A stretch of DNA of 64,000 bases from Axinella damicornis. Taxonomy: Eukaryota > Porifera > Demospongiae > Axinellida > Axinellidae. Positions 25,555-39,100 of this stretch are shown one piece after another (the first letter of the stretch is position 1; each line of letters begins with the position of its first letter). The notes under the pieces were generated by a model. That model was not told where the DNA came from. It saw only the letters and a program-made list of their open reading frames with translations, and ran no database searches. The stretch covers positions 17,310,294 to 17,374,293 of the forward strand of contig OZ007505.1 of the NCBI GenBank assembly GCA_963931865.1, written 5' to 3'. Made by a program: the position numbers and the translations under genes.

Positions 25555-28500
25555 TTAAGGCCTAAGCAGACCCCTGTGCACTGCAGCCCATATGAAAACC
25601 AGATAATTATAGTTCCACATACTTATTATCCTTTCAGACATCCCAGAGAGCTTTCTCGAGCAAGCCAAGTCCAAGTTTGAAGATCCTTCTCAAGACTCCA
25701 TCGCTATTTACGCTGCCTTCCTGAAGGAGAAGTACCGAGGCTTGTCTGTATTTCCAGACACTGAATGGCCGCCTTCTATTGGTGATCGATACATTCGACT
25801 TGCACTAATTGAGCACACGAACCGCTTACCAACTGAAGAGTCAATCCGAGAAATGCAAGAGGATCTTTTGCGAGGGAAAGTTGACAAAGTAGAAGGACAA
25901 AAGAAACCAATTGACATCCCAGGCATCTTTGCTCGTCCAGAACAGGGAAAGCAGCTGCGGGTGTTGGTAGATGGCGCTCCAGGGGTGGGTAAGACCACGC
26001 TTTGTAGAAACATTAGCAAGGACTGGGGTTGTGAGGGATTCTTGAGTGAGTACAAGCTAGTGGTTCTTCTTCACCTTCGAGACCCCCGAATTGCAAAAGC
26101 AGAGAGAATTGAAGACTTCTTTTACCATGACGACCCTGATTTACAGGCAGAGGTAGTCAAGCAGGTTAGGAAGACATCAGGGGCTGGTGTTTTGCTTATC
26201 TTTGATGGTTTTGATGAGCTCAGTGAGGAAGAGAGAATGGACAGATCACTATTTCTTGACATCATTAAAGGTGAGGTCCTTTCCCAATGCTCTGTGCTTG
26301 TGACCTCACGGCCGTATGCTTCAGAGAATCTCCAATGTCTTGGCAGTATCATTCGTCGTGTGGAAGTTCTTGGCTTTACAAAAGAGCAGGTATGTAAATG
26401 CATCACAAATACCATCAAGATGAAACCAGAGCAGAAGCATTAGTAAGCATACTCAGAGAATGAGTTGACATCATTTCACTGTGTTACATACCTCTCAACT
26501 GTGCCATCCTACTGTACGTTTACCAACAGCTTGATTATGCACTACCATCCACGCTCACCCAATTATTTGAAATCTTCATCCTCAATGCCTTGAAGAGAGA
26601 GTTGAAATTGCAGAGCGCACACAGCATTGCAAGAAGGATTCACAATCTAATTTCATTACCTTCCCCACTTAGTAATGACTTGGATCACCTGTGTAAGTTG
26701 GCTTTCGATGGACTAGTCAAAGACAAGATGGTGTTTCAGTATGAGGAGATTGAAGAGTCGAAGTTGCTTGGACTGATGACAGCCTTCAAAAGTTTCTCAA
26801 GTACTGGTGACAACATTACCTACCAGTTCCTTCACTTGACCATTCAGGAGTTTCTTGCAGCAAGGTGGGTTGCCACTCATATGCCACCCGAACAGCAAGC
26901 TACATTCTTTAAGGAACACCTTTCAGATGATCGCTTTCGAATGATGCTGCTCTTTCTGTCTGGGATCACAAAACTCGATCACTCTAGTTTTGACATAGCT
27001 TTTAGTGCTGAACTAGATTTTCTTATTCCTGAGGAGGAGCGTCTTCATATTATAGGGACAGAAGAACTTTTCTTTCGTCTAGTTCACCTCCTCTATGAAT
27101 CCCAGAACACAACTCACTGCCACACACTGGCATATGCCATCCATGAACAAACAATTGTTCTGAATAGCAATGTACCAACCTTTCTGTGGCTCGCCTTTGC
27201 CGTCTTTCTTAGTAGGAGCAGCTGCACTTGGAAGCGACTGGACTTTGGAACTATTCTTGATGAAGAGATTAATATACTGTGTGAACAGCTTGAGAAAGAC
27301 GTACCCTCTTTAAGCAGTGTTATTGTCCAGCAACTACATGTTGCTGATGGACTAATGATGCATTCATGTGTATTTCCTGTTACTATCCAAAAACTTTCTA
27401 GAATTATTGGAATACCTGCTTTCAAGCATTTAGAAAAGCTAGAAATTGTTGGGGCACCTCTACTCCTTGGTTCTCATGATCTCCAGGGGCTTAGAAATTT
27501 CCATCTCTCATCTTCTGATCATGACTTGGAATCGGTGCGTTGCTTGATGAGGAATGGTGCACTGGAAGAGCTTACATTACTCGGTGTACCAGGAATGGAT
27601 GACAAGGTTGTTGAGTGTATTGGACGGGAACTAACTGTGTCCACAACATTGAAAGTGCTGGATATTGGATCTGTTACTATTTCCAATAGTGGATTGTGCA
27701 GTTTATTTCATGCTCTGCAACATAACAAGTCAGTGGAAACACTACATGTGCAAAAGTGCATGTGCGGAGACTTAAGAGAACTTGGACTTGCAGTCGAATC
27801 AACACTGAGCATGAATGGAACACTTCAAGTGTTATCTTTCATAGACAATGGTTCAATATCTACATTTTCTATGGCGGGGGCTACTATACAATACCCTGAA
27901 AAACTGTATGGAGGAATATTTAGAGGAATTGCAAGTAACAGTTCTACTCTGAATTCCCTGACATTGGCAGAAAACAGTTTTGTTGCAAGTGAGGAAGTAG
28001 TATTGTCACTGATTGGAATGCTACATAACAACAAGTCATTAACGTCACTGAGTATAACAGTTGGATACCTCCCCCCCAACCTCCTTGATGCACTGGCAGT
28101 TGGTTTAGTTCTAAACGAATCACTTACAAGATTGTGCATTAAAAGTAGGTATACAACTTTAGAGCCTTCATTAGTATTGCTTGCTTGTGTTCTTTGTCAG
28201 AATTCATCCTTGAAAACACTGGTGTTGAACCTACAGTTTGCTGTGGCAGGGACGTTTGATTGTGTTTTGGGAGTAGAAAATTTGCTCTTCCTTTTGGGGA
28301 TGCTGGTTGCCAATAAGTCACTAACATCAATCACCTTTATGTATCATTTCACTGATGACCAGTTGAAAGCGATTGCAAGATGTTTAGTATTGAATGGTCA
28401 TCGACATGAGATTGAGCTCGGATTTGAATACCCTTCACAATCCCCAAGGTACTCACTATGTCAACACTATGAATCAGTCATTCAAGAAGAAGTTAACACG

Positions 28501-28578
28501 TTCAGGAGATATTAAATTTTGTTTAACTTACTCCATTTTGTGTATCATGTGTATGAAATGTACCATAGACCACTGTGA

Positions 28579-29213
28579 TCCAGGCAGTGAACTGCAATTA
28601 GTCTACTGATCTACATGTGTTGTGTTTGTACTTTACATCATATTGTATTTGGGCTATACCAGGCCATAATCCACACAATAATGCAATGGAAGAGAACTTT
28701 CCAGAACCGGGGGGGGGGGGGGGGGGGGGGTTAGCTACTCTACATTGCTAAGATCAAGATTCAAGAGAGCTTTTGTTGGAGAGTTGTAACCTGCCTATAA
28801 TATTTGGCCAGGACAACTGAATTCTTCACTTCAACAGCACATTTTATTACGTGCTCTTGCTGAATTCACTTTCATAACCTTGTCTGACTAGGAGGTTTGA
28901 GCTTAGGGTCTGTTTGGCAATGGACCTACCTGTAGTGTGCAGTCTCTAGCTAGATATAGCATTGATAGTATATAGGAGTAGTCAAATATTCTGACTGAGA
29001 TGCAATATTAATAGCGCATGTTTTGACCTTACATCTCCCTTATGAGCAGAGCAGCCATGCCAGTGCTGCTTGCTTTGCTTTGAGTGTGTCAGAGTGAGGT
29101 TCTGAGTGGAGTGGAGGCTTGCAAGGAAATGGGACCACTGCATGGTGTTCATGCTGGTATACACTGGAGTGACCCCAATGAAGAAGGCTAAAACAAACTA
29201 TATATGTAACGGA
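28579..29213. other. NLR2 3' flank
   Basis: No gene seen. Aligns with 48259-49470 of the third block apart from the insertion at 48554-49078. Contains a poly-G run at about 28709-28730. Confidence 0.55.
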
Positions 29214-29225
29214 CACGCATGCGCA
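29214..29225 (+). promoter_or_regulatory. GCATGCGC palindrome before TARG1 copy b
   Basis: ACACGCATGCGCATTCAGCA lies about 60 bp before the ATG of this copy and recurs at about 50972 before the intact copy. It overlaps the NRF-1-like consensus core. Confidence 0.4.
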
Positions 29226-29283
29226 TTCAGCAATGCCCACAGTCATTGCAGATCGGGAACGAGACTGCGCTAAAGTTGCAGGA

Positions 29284-30286
29284 ATGGCAGTGAACCCAAC
29301 AGGGCACCCTGGACAGTTTTGTGAAGAAAACTGAGCAGTTCTCCAAGAACTCAGAGAGTTCAGTCTGGTCCCATTCCCCATGTTGCAGCCTCCAAGATCG
29401 CGAGACATTCCCCCATCAGCAGAGGAGGAGGAAGCGGTGGTATGGGTGTGCACACTGGATCACACACTGGGACCTACGAGCACACCGCGTCCACCCAGCA
29501 GTCTGTAGATACAGCTACTTCCAGTAGCCATCCACAATCATCTACAACCGGTTCACTGGAACTTCAGACTACCACGTCACGGAATAAGCTGCAACTGTCT
29601 GAGGTGAAAGGTGACCTGTTCTCCTGTCCCGCCTCTGCCTCCCTGGTGCACTGTGTCAGTGAAGACATGCACATGGGCAAGGGGATAGCTACCCTTTTCA
29701 AGCAGAAGTTTGGAGGAGTAGGGGAACTCAAATCACAGGGTCAGCCATTCTAGCTATAGCTATCACTCAGTTCACTTAGCCTCGTTCCCAGGCTCTCCCA
29801 CGCGCGAACAAAAATGGGAACGAGGCTACAGTTCACTGGAAATGGCGGGAATACGTAGTCTGTTGAGCTAGAACAATTTCTCACGCTCACCGGAAGTTGG
29901 GGGCGGGGTGAGCCATACCAGGATCCAATGAAGAAGAGAGCTAAAGGCGTTTGATTTTTACCTCCATATAGACCTTTCAGCCAAATGTTACTCTCCCAAG
30001 GGTACATGTAGGATAGGGGCAATTTACCAATGAAACAACAGGTGAGATCGAACCTGGAGCTTTTGGTCACAGTCAAATGCTTTAACCGCTTGCCACGAAT
30101 CTAACCCTCCCGGGTCCGGGGCCCCCTTACATATAAGCCTATCCTTGCTGCTGCACTTTTTTGTCACCTCCTGACTGTAGTACCTTAGCTGCATGATCGA
30201 TGTGGTTGTCATTTATCCCATTGACAGATGTAAGAACTGGCGGTCTTGCTGTCCTCAAGAGAGAAGACAGGTTCATTTATTATCTG
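29284..30286 (+). pseudogene. OARD1: TARG1/OARD1-like gene, copy b (truncated)
   Basis: Exon 1 29284-29739 and exon 2 30228-30286 match the intact copy. Two bases are missing where AAGCAGGGC is expected (AACCCAACAGGGC), so the PIP-like motif is lost and the frame shifts right after the start. The macrodomain part [16 protein letters not shown] to [11 protein letters not shown] is itself open. Exon 3, with the catalytic Asp, is absent: similarity to the intact copy stops near 30930, within intron 2. A MITE lies in intron 1 and another in intron 2. Confidence 0.82.
29777..29828. mobile_element. MITE, 52 bp, with proven empty site
   Basis: TAGCCTCGTTCCCAGGC to GGGAACGAGGCTA, flanked by CAGTTCACT at 29768-29776 and 29829-29837. 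The paralogous site at 51537-51545 has a single CAGTTCACT in otherwise identical sequence, so the insertion and 9-bp duplication are read directly. Confidence 0.97.
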
Positions 30287-30420
30287 GTGAGTACATGAGA
30301 TATCTGACGACATCATAATATTATTGTCCAAACAATAGAGTGGAAGTTCAGTGTAGCCATAGCCTAGTGAAATACCGTAATCTCCCAATAATATGCCCAC
30401 CCTCGAAAGTACACCCACCC

Positions 30421-30513
30421 TAGCCTCGTGCCCAGTCCCACGCCCAGCTTTTCGTCGCTTGCAGTATGATAAAGCGGGACGAAAAGCTGGGCGTGGGACT
30501 GGGAGCGAGGCTA
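30421..30513. mobile_element. MITE, 93 bp
   Basis: Hairpin TAGCCTCGTGCCCAGTCCCA to TGGGACTGGGAGCGAGGCTA, with CACCCACCC at 30412-30420 and 30514-30522. Confidence 0.95.
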
Positions 30514-31569
30514 CACCCACCCCCATTTTCACGATAAGTTGTTGCACAGCTGTTCCATTGCTTTCCTGTTGGAGGTAATAGGGTGGGCGTACTTTCGACT
30601 GATAAATTACCCTGTGCAAGAAGTATATACTGTGAAAGAGGTTGACTACGAAATGAAGGCTGGCTGGTGATTGTGGTACATTTACAATGAATTTTAATTC
30701 GTTGTATGACATTGCATAATCAGCTGTATCCTAGTGCATGACATGAGCCTGTGCACGCACTAGCTGTGCTTTGCATGTTGGTATCTTCATGTGTGCAATC
30801 GCCTAGCATAGCACCAGCAGCGCACTATGGAATTCTCGGCAGCAGCATCAATTGGCCGATTGGCAAGTCCCGAAGATGGTCTGCGCACTCTACGTCATTC
30901 AAGCACTCCGGCTATGTCTTGTTTGCTATTTCCTGACATTTTGGTACCTTTGTTGCTGGGAAGAATTGGATCCCATTTCTGCAAACTTGCGTGGGTGGAA
31001 GTTCTAACCCTGACTCACCGACCCTAGTTCTAGCAATGTGGATATCAGTGTGCAGTGCTCGTGCATTGGAATCTACTGTTTGACTGTAGGTTGCTAAGTG
31101 AGTACGGTAGTCACGGTACCGTAGTGTTATAATCCCTACATTGGTGTCCAATAATTACGACAAATGGTTTAGCTCCATTTGATATTAGCTCTGATGACAT
31201 GGTGCCATGACTACAGCACCCCTCAAAGACATCTGTTCAACTGAGTGAGATACACATGACTCTTATGAGAGTGGACATGTGATATGTGAGACACTTCTAT
31301 GAAGGGTGAACAATTGGAACTTGGAAGCTGTTGCTTGGTGGTGTCACATGACAATTGAGGCTGTTAATTGCATGAACTTGCTTGTTGGTGTCACTGTCAC
31401 ATGACAGATAGCTTCCACCATCGTATGTGTATGTGTAGTTGTGCTTCAGCATCCAATAGGATGGATGGAATTTGACCTGATTTGAACAGTTTGCTTTGTA
31501 ATGTGACTGGTTGTCCTCACCCTCACCTCTCACACATGCACACACCCTCCGTCCCTCACATCCTCACAG

Positions 31570-33371
<1,802 letters not shown>

Positions 33372-33443
33372 TAAAACTCCTCTGAACTCGTGTATGTGTA
33401 CGTATGTCTTGAAAGCTGAGGGAAGGTGGGAGAGAGTGCGACC

Positions 33444-33643
33444 NNNNNNNNNNNNNNNNNNNNNNNNNNNNNNNNNNNNNNNNNNNNNNNNNNNNNNNNN
33501 NNNNNNNNNNNNNNNNNNNNNNNNNNNNNNNNNNNNNNNNNNNNNNNNNNNNNNNNNNNNNNNNNNNNNNNNNNNNNNNNNNNNNNNNNNNNNNNNNNNN
33601 NNNNNNNNNNNNNNNNNNNNNNNNNNNNNNNNNNNNNNNNNNN
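33444..33643. other. Scaffold gap, 200 N
   Basis: Exactly 200 N, a standard placeholder of unknown true length. Middle exons of the AHCYL gene starting at 31570 may lie here. Confidence 0.99.
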
Positions 33644-33763
33644 TCTCACCTCCACAGCAATAATAATATGACTGTATCAAGTTTTTACATGTAAATGTGG
33701 GGTCTAGTTCCTAAACCGTATTACAGTACAGATTGGGAAGGAGACTGTGCGGAAGTTGCAGGA

Positions 33764-34215
33764 ATGGCAGTGAACCCAAAGGCAAAGCAGGGCACCCTGG
33801 ACAGTTTTGTGAAGAAATCTGGCAGTTCTCCAAGAGCTCAGAAGGTTCAATCTGGTCCCACTCTCCATGCTGCTGCCTCCAAGGTCGTGAGACATTCCCA
33901 CATCAGTAGAGGAGAAGGAAGTGGTGGTATGGGTGTGCACACTGGATCACACATGGGGACCTACGAGCACACCACGTCTACCCAGCAGTCTGCAGATACA
34001 GCTACCTCCTGTATCATTTGCAACCGGTTCACTGAAAGCTCAGACTACCACGTCACGGAATAAGCTACAACTGTCTGAGGTGAAAGGTGACTTGTTCTCC
34101 TGCCCCGCCTCCGCCTCCCTGGTGCACTGTGTCAGTGAAGACATGCACATGGGCAAGGGGATAGCTACGCTCTTCAAGCAAAAGTTTGGAGGAGTAGGGG
34201 AACTCAAATTGCAGG
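33764..34215 (+). pseudogene. OARD1: TARG1/OARD1-like exon 1, copy c
   Basis: Starts [18 protein letters not shown], so the PIP-like motif is kept with a two-residue insert. About 11 bp are missing near 34010 compared with the intact copy, which puts the macrodomain part ([16 protein letters not shown]) in another frame and ends the first frame at 34063. Exons 2 and 3 are not found behind it; similarity ends near 34296, then AHCYL relics follow. Confidence 0.8.
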
Positions 34216-34530
34216 GTCAGCCATTCTGTCTTATCTAGCTATAGCTAGCTGTTTGTTTTCACTGGAAATGGTGGACTGGAGCTTGGGAGTACGTACAGTC
34301 AGGAGCGCATGAGCCACCGAAGGCAGCGAAGGAGCGTTGAACTCCCAATGCCCACCCTAGGACATGTTGCATTCCTTCACACCTCCAAAATTAATTAAAC
34401 CTTATACGGCAAGAGGCCATTTCCTATGGAGTTGTAAGGATTTGTGTGAAACCCAGCTAAGCACCCCCCCCCCCCCGGTACCGCCACTGTTGTAGTTAGT
34501 CCATTTCCAGCGGCTCTTCCACCTCTGGCT

Positions 34531-34743
34531 TGATCGAACATAACAGTGAAGTATACAACCCCCCCCCCCCCCCCCCCCCCCCCTACAGAGATCTTCTTCC
34601 ATATATACATGTACAATGAAAAACGATATGTAGGGGTGATTGTATACTTCACTGTTATGTTTGATCATCCCTCTTGTTTCCTTAATTTTTGCCATTCTGG
34701 TATCCCTACATCCTGCTACATTTTTAATGGTTTTTATTACTTG
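34531..34743. mobile_element. Foldback element, copy 2, inserted at AHCYL exon
   Basis: Right arm GTATACTTCACTGTTATGTT to CTACATCCTGCTACATTTTT matches the element at 23295-24276; the left arm is short. It contains a poly-C run (about 34559-34582). It ends directly at TATAAGAATGAAGTC of the AHCYL penultimate exon, whose first part is missing. Confidence 0.75.
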
Positions 34744-35007
34744 TATAAGAATGAAGTCTACCTCCTGCCAAAGAAGATGCGTGAGTAACAAATTGTTCTT
34801 GTAAGAAGTACTCAATCATACTTCTGGTGAGGCCGGGAGGATGGTACCTTCCTGCTTGTTATCCACACAGGTGAGCATGTAGCAACCCCCTGCCTTAGTT
34901 CAAGTTTGTTGTCCACCTCACCAAGCTAAGTGAAGGTCATGATGCCATTGGTACCTCAGGGTGCCCAAGAACGGACCGGACCATTCAAGCCATGCTATTG
35001 CAAGTGA
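34744..35007 (+). pseudogene. AHCYL1: Decayed AHCYL last two exons
   Basis: TATAAGAATGAAGTCTACCT and CTGCCAAAGAAGATG match the end of exon 1729-1807; 34871-35007 matches exon 1871-1995 (GTAGCAACC, GTCCACCTCACCAAGCTAAG, CCATTCAAGCCATGCTATT) with indels that break the frame. Counterpart of the AHCYL end in block 1. Confidence 0.85.
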
Positions 35008-35473
35008 GGATGGATGTACCTGGCTGTTGTCATCTTCCTTACTGCTTAGTAATATTGCATGCATGTGACAACTTGTCTCTGTCCCATACCTATACCAACC
35101 CTAGCCTTGGTCCCTGGCTATCTTCTCCCCCAGTATTGTGAGGAGAGAGCCCATGACCGAGCCTAAACCAACCCCAGCATTAATTGCTTCAGTACACTAG
35201 AAGTCGTATACATGCCTGAAAAGGTCTGGGAATGAGACTAGTGACTTCACATTAATTTTGTACTTTTTCCCACAGGTACGTACTGATATAAACTGCCACT
35301 GAATCAAAAAATGCTGTATTTACATGACATAATATTATACACTGCAAGCTATAGTACAGTGAGTCTGATGTACAGTTACAAGTGAGCCTCAGTTTCTAAT
35401 TGTTGAGGACTGCTGTTTTCAAGAACAAGGGTTTTCAAGAACAAGGCAGATTTCTTGGAGGGCTGAGTTACTC
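35008..35473. other. AHCYL-NLR spacer, block 3
   Basis: No gene seen. Several short stretches match 1996-2040 and 3665-3770 of block 1 (for example AACTGCCACWGAATCAAA), which confirms that blocks 1 and 3 are duplicates. Confidence 0.6.
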
Positions 35474-35502
35474 TAGTCTCAATTGGTCTGGGAATGAGAC
35501 TA
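35474..35502. mobile_element. MITE, 29 bp (smallest copy)
   Basis: TAGTCTCAATTGG to CTGGGAATGAGACTA, with a perfect 9-bp duplication GAGTTACTC at 35465-35473 and 35503-35511. Very similar to the satellite monomer at 36570-38893. Confidence 0.92.
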
Positions 35503-35814
35503 GAGTTACTCCAATTAATTTTAATATGCCTTAACACTATTATGGGGAGTACGTATATAGGACTACCTTCTATACAACCCTTTCCAGTGGAAATAAAAAA
35601 ATTTAAAATCCAAGTATAGCCTCATTCCATGCAGAAGGAGGCTGCTCCAAGTGTGGACCAAGTATCTAGGTGCCCATCAAGGGCTCATGGTATATAGAAT
35701 GCATCTGGGGCATATCGGTCAGTTGTATACTTTGAAGGGGGCTTTGCGGAGTTTGCACGCGCGGCGCGGGCAACACAGTACAATGAGCCCGGCCTCTCCT
35801 CAGCGTCAAGCTTG

Positions 35815-35826
35815 TGCGCATGCGCA
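35815..35826 (+). promoter_or_regulatory. NRF-1-like palindrome upstream of NLR3
   Basis: TGCGCATGCGCA, identical to the motif at 3926-3937 and at the same distance from the NLR start codon. Confidence 0.45.
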
Positions 35827-35924
35827 TTGCGTCACTGAAGGTAGAAATAACTAGAAAGAGGCCGGGGTTCTCACGCTTCGCGTCGACTATCTACCTTGCA
35901 GCTTGTGACTGGAGCCGGTTACCC

Positions 35925-36146
35925 GTACCGGTTGCCAATACATCGTTGAACCTTAAGGGTAGGTGCGAGGGGCTAGGCAGAGGAGCAGCATTTCGCCCTG
36001 TCGCGGGCCTTCATGGTCCGCGCCTGAGATCGAGATCGAGAGTGGGTGTCTAGGCAGCAGGCTGGAAGAATAGGATCTGGATATTAAACGAGAGACAGCA
36101 GCCCAGCGCTAGCTACACGTGCCAAGATTCTGCCTGGAAATGGATG
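35925..36146 (+). promoter_or_regulatory. Conserved first exon and 5' UTR of NLR3
   Basis: Third copy of the NLR first-exon block (TGTCGCGGGCC, GGCAGCAGGCTGGAAGAATA, TGCCTGGAAATGG). The coding part is ATGGATG at 36140-36146, followed by donor GTAAGT. The second codon is Asp rather than Ala. Confidence 0.72.
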
Positions 36147-39100
36147 GTAAGTAGAGACCAGCAAATTTGACTCGAGGTGGGGTGGGTGTGGTCAACAAAC
36201 CAAGGGGGTGACACTCCCGGATCCCATAGACGCCGTAGTCAGAGCTGCGACCGGGGTCAAGAATCTTGACCCAAAAGACTTGACCGTTTGACTGCCCTGT
36301 ATTTCAGCCGTTGACTGCTTGACCACCGATAGTATACGGAAGAATGCGTAGCAACTCCCACCCCTTCCTTAGTATACGGGGTCAAGATTCACTGATAAGC
36401 CCGGTCGCAGCTCTGACTACGGTGTCTATGGGAGTGTCACCCCCTTGTTTATTGAACATTCGTTCTGTCTGCCGTGCGATTGGAGTTTTCCATGGAACGT
36501 GCCCCATACGAGAATGTAATATCTCCATTGTATAATTTATCAGGAGCACATAAATTCCGCAAATGCAAAGCAGTGCCTGGAGTTTGGCATGACACCAGCA
36601 GTGCCATAGTCTGGGGTCTGGGCATGACACTAAGCAGCGGCATAGTCTGGGGTCTGGGTACGACACTAGCAGCGGCATAGTCTGGGGTCTGGGCACCACA
36701 CTAGCAGTGGCATAGTCTGGGGTCTGGGCATGACACTAAGCAGCGGCATATCTGGGGTCTGGGCATGACACTAAGCAGCGGCATATCTGGGGTCTGGGCA
36801 CCACACTAGCAGAGGCATAGTCTGGGCACCACACACTAGCAGTGGCATAGTCTGGGGTCTGGGCACCACACTAGCAGCGGCATAGTCTGGGTTCTGGGCA
36901 CCACACTAGCAGAGGCATAGTCTGGGCATGACACTAGCAGCGGCATAGTCTGGGGTCTGGGCATGACACTAAGCAGCGGCATAGTCTGGGATCTGGGCAC
37001 CACACTAGCAGTGGCATAGTCTGGGGTCTGGGCACCACACTAGCAGAGACATAGTCTGGGCATGACACTAGCAGTGGCATAGTCTGGGGTCTGGGCACCA
37101 CACTAGCAGCGGCATAGTCTGAGTTCTGGGCACCACACTAGCAGAGGCATAGTCTGGGCATGACACTAGCAGTGGCATAGTCTGGGGTCTGGGCATGACA
37201 CTAAGCAGCGGCATAGTCTGGGATCTGGGCACCACACTAGCAGTGGCATAGTCTGGGGTCTGGGCACCACACTAGCAGAGGCATAGTCTGGGCATGACAC
37301 TAGCAGTGGCATAGTCTGGGGTCTGGGCACCACACTAGCAGCGGCATAGTCTGAGTTCTGGGCACCACACTAGCAGAGGCATAGTCTGGGCATGACACTA
37401 GCAGTGGCATAGTCTGGGGTCTGGGCATGACACTAAGCAGCGGCATAGTCTGGGATCTGGGCACCATACTAGCAGTGGCATAGTCTGGGGTCTGGGCACC
37501 ACACTAGCAGAGGCATAGTCTGGGCATGACACTAGCAGCGGCATAGTCTGGGGTCTGGGCACCACACTAGCAGCGGCATAGTCTGGGGTCTGGGCATGAC
37601 ACTAGCAGTGGCATAGTCTGGGGTCTGGGCACCACACTAGCAGTGGCATAGTCTGGGGTCTGGGCACCACACTAGCAGCGGCATAGTCTGGGGTCTGGGC
37701 ATGACACTAGCAGCGGCATAGTCTGGGGTCCGGGCATGACACTAGCAGCGGCATAGTCTGGGGTCTGGGTATGACACTAGCAGCGGCATAGTCTGGGGTC
37801 TGGGCACCACACTAGCAGCGGCATAGTCTGGGGTCTGGGCATGACACTAGCAGTGGCATAGTCTGGGGTCCGGGTATGACACTAGCAGTGGCATAGTCTG
37901 GGGTCTGGGCACCACACTAGCAGCGGCATAGTCTGGGGTCTGGGTATGACACTAGCAGCGGCATAGTCTGGGGTCTGGGCACCACACTAGCAGTGGCATA
38001 GTCTGGGCATGACACTAGCAGCGGCATAGTCTGGGGTCTGGGCACCACACTAGCAGCGGCATAGTCTGGGCATGACACTAGCAGCGGCATAGTCTGGGGT
38101 CTGGGCACCACACTAGCAGTGGCATAGTCTGGGGTCTGGGCATGACACTAGCAGCGGCATAGTCTGGGGTCTGGGCACCACACTAGCAGCGGCATAGTCT
38201 GGGGTCTGGGCACCACACTAGCAGTGGCATAGTCTGGGCATGACACTAGCAGTGCCATAGTCTGGGGTCTGGGCATGACACTAGCAGCGGCATAGTCTGG
38301 GGTCTGGGCATGACACTAGCAGTGGCATAGTCTGGGGTCTGGGCACCACACTAGCAGCGGCATAGTCTGGGGTCTGGGTATGACACTAGCAGTGCCATAG
38401 TCTGGGGTCAGGGCACCACACTAGCAGTGCCATAGTCTGGGGTCTGGGCACCACACTAGCAGCGGCATAGTCTGGGGTCTGGGTACGACACTAGCAGAGG
38501 CATAGTCTGGGGTCCGGGTACGACACTAGCAGCGGCATAGTCTGGGGTCCGGGTACGACACTAGCAGCGGCATAGTCTGGGGTCCGGGTACGACACTAGC
38601 AGAGGCATAGTCTGGGGTCTGGGTACGACACTAGCAGAGGCATAGTCTGGGGTCCGGGTGCGACACTAGCAGCGGCATAGTCTGGGGTCCGGGTACGACA
38701 CTAGCAGCGGCATAGTCTGAGGTCCGGGTACGACACTAGCAGCGGCATAGTCTGGGGTCCGGGTACGACACTAGCAGAGGCATAGTCTGGGGTCCGGGTA
38801 CGACACTAGCAGGCCATAGTCTGGGGTCTGGGCATGACACTTGCAGTGGCATAGTCTGTGGCTGAGGTCTGAGCATGACACTAGCAGTGACAAGGAGCAT
38901 CCAGGCTCTCCCTATAAGTGAACGGAAGGGGTGGGCCTTGGACATTTTGTGGCATGAGAAACACCACTAAATTTTACAAGTAGCTTCGCTCGCTTCACTC
39001 GCTCAGCTACTTCCCCCCTCGTTTACCTATGTGAGTAATCTGGTGCCAGACAGCTCTCTGTGCAGAGCTGCTGCTCCCCGATTGCATCCACTTCAGCTAC

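Larger units (their letters stand above)
15238..28578 (+). pseudogene. NLR2: Death-NACHT-LRR pseudogene
   Basis: Exons 15238-15244, 19602-19859 and 25638-28515 (homology to 28578) correspond to NLR1 and NLR3. The Death domain (TLRELSELPVVDCWYRLGIQ), Walker A and Walker B are well kept. Compared with NLR3 one base is missing in ATCAAAGATGAA near 26416, which leads to a TAG at 26441-26443. Even with that frame restored, a TGA at 26461-26463 replaces the CGA (Arg) of NLR3. Downstream, the frame from 26590 to 28515 is open through the LRR region, and the end is altered by an insertion with TAA at 28513-28515 where NLR3 continues with LLHFVYHVYEIYHRPL. Introns are long (4.4 and 5.8 kb) and full of transposons. 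A truncated Death-NACHT product of roughly 350 residues remains possible. Sequence is closer to NLR3 than to NLR1. Confidence 0.85.

Noticed and set aside
36570..38893. CRISPR array
   Set aside because: Spacers of 9 bp are nearly constant and monomers vary; this is an intronic satellite in animal DNA.
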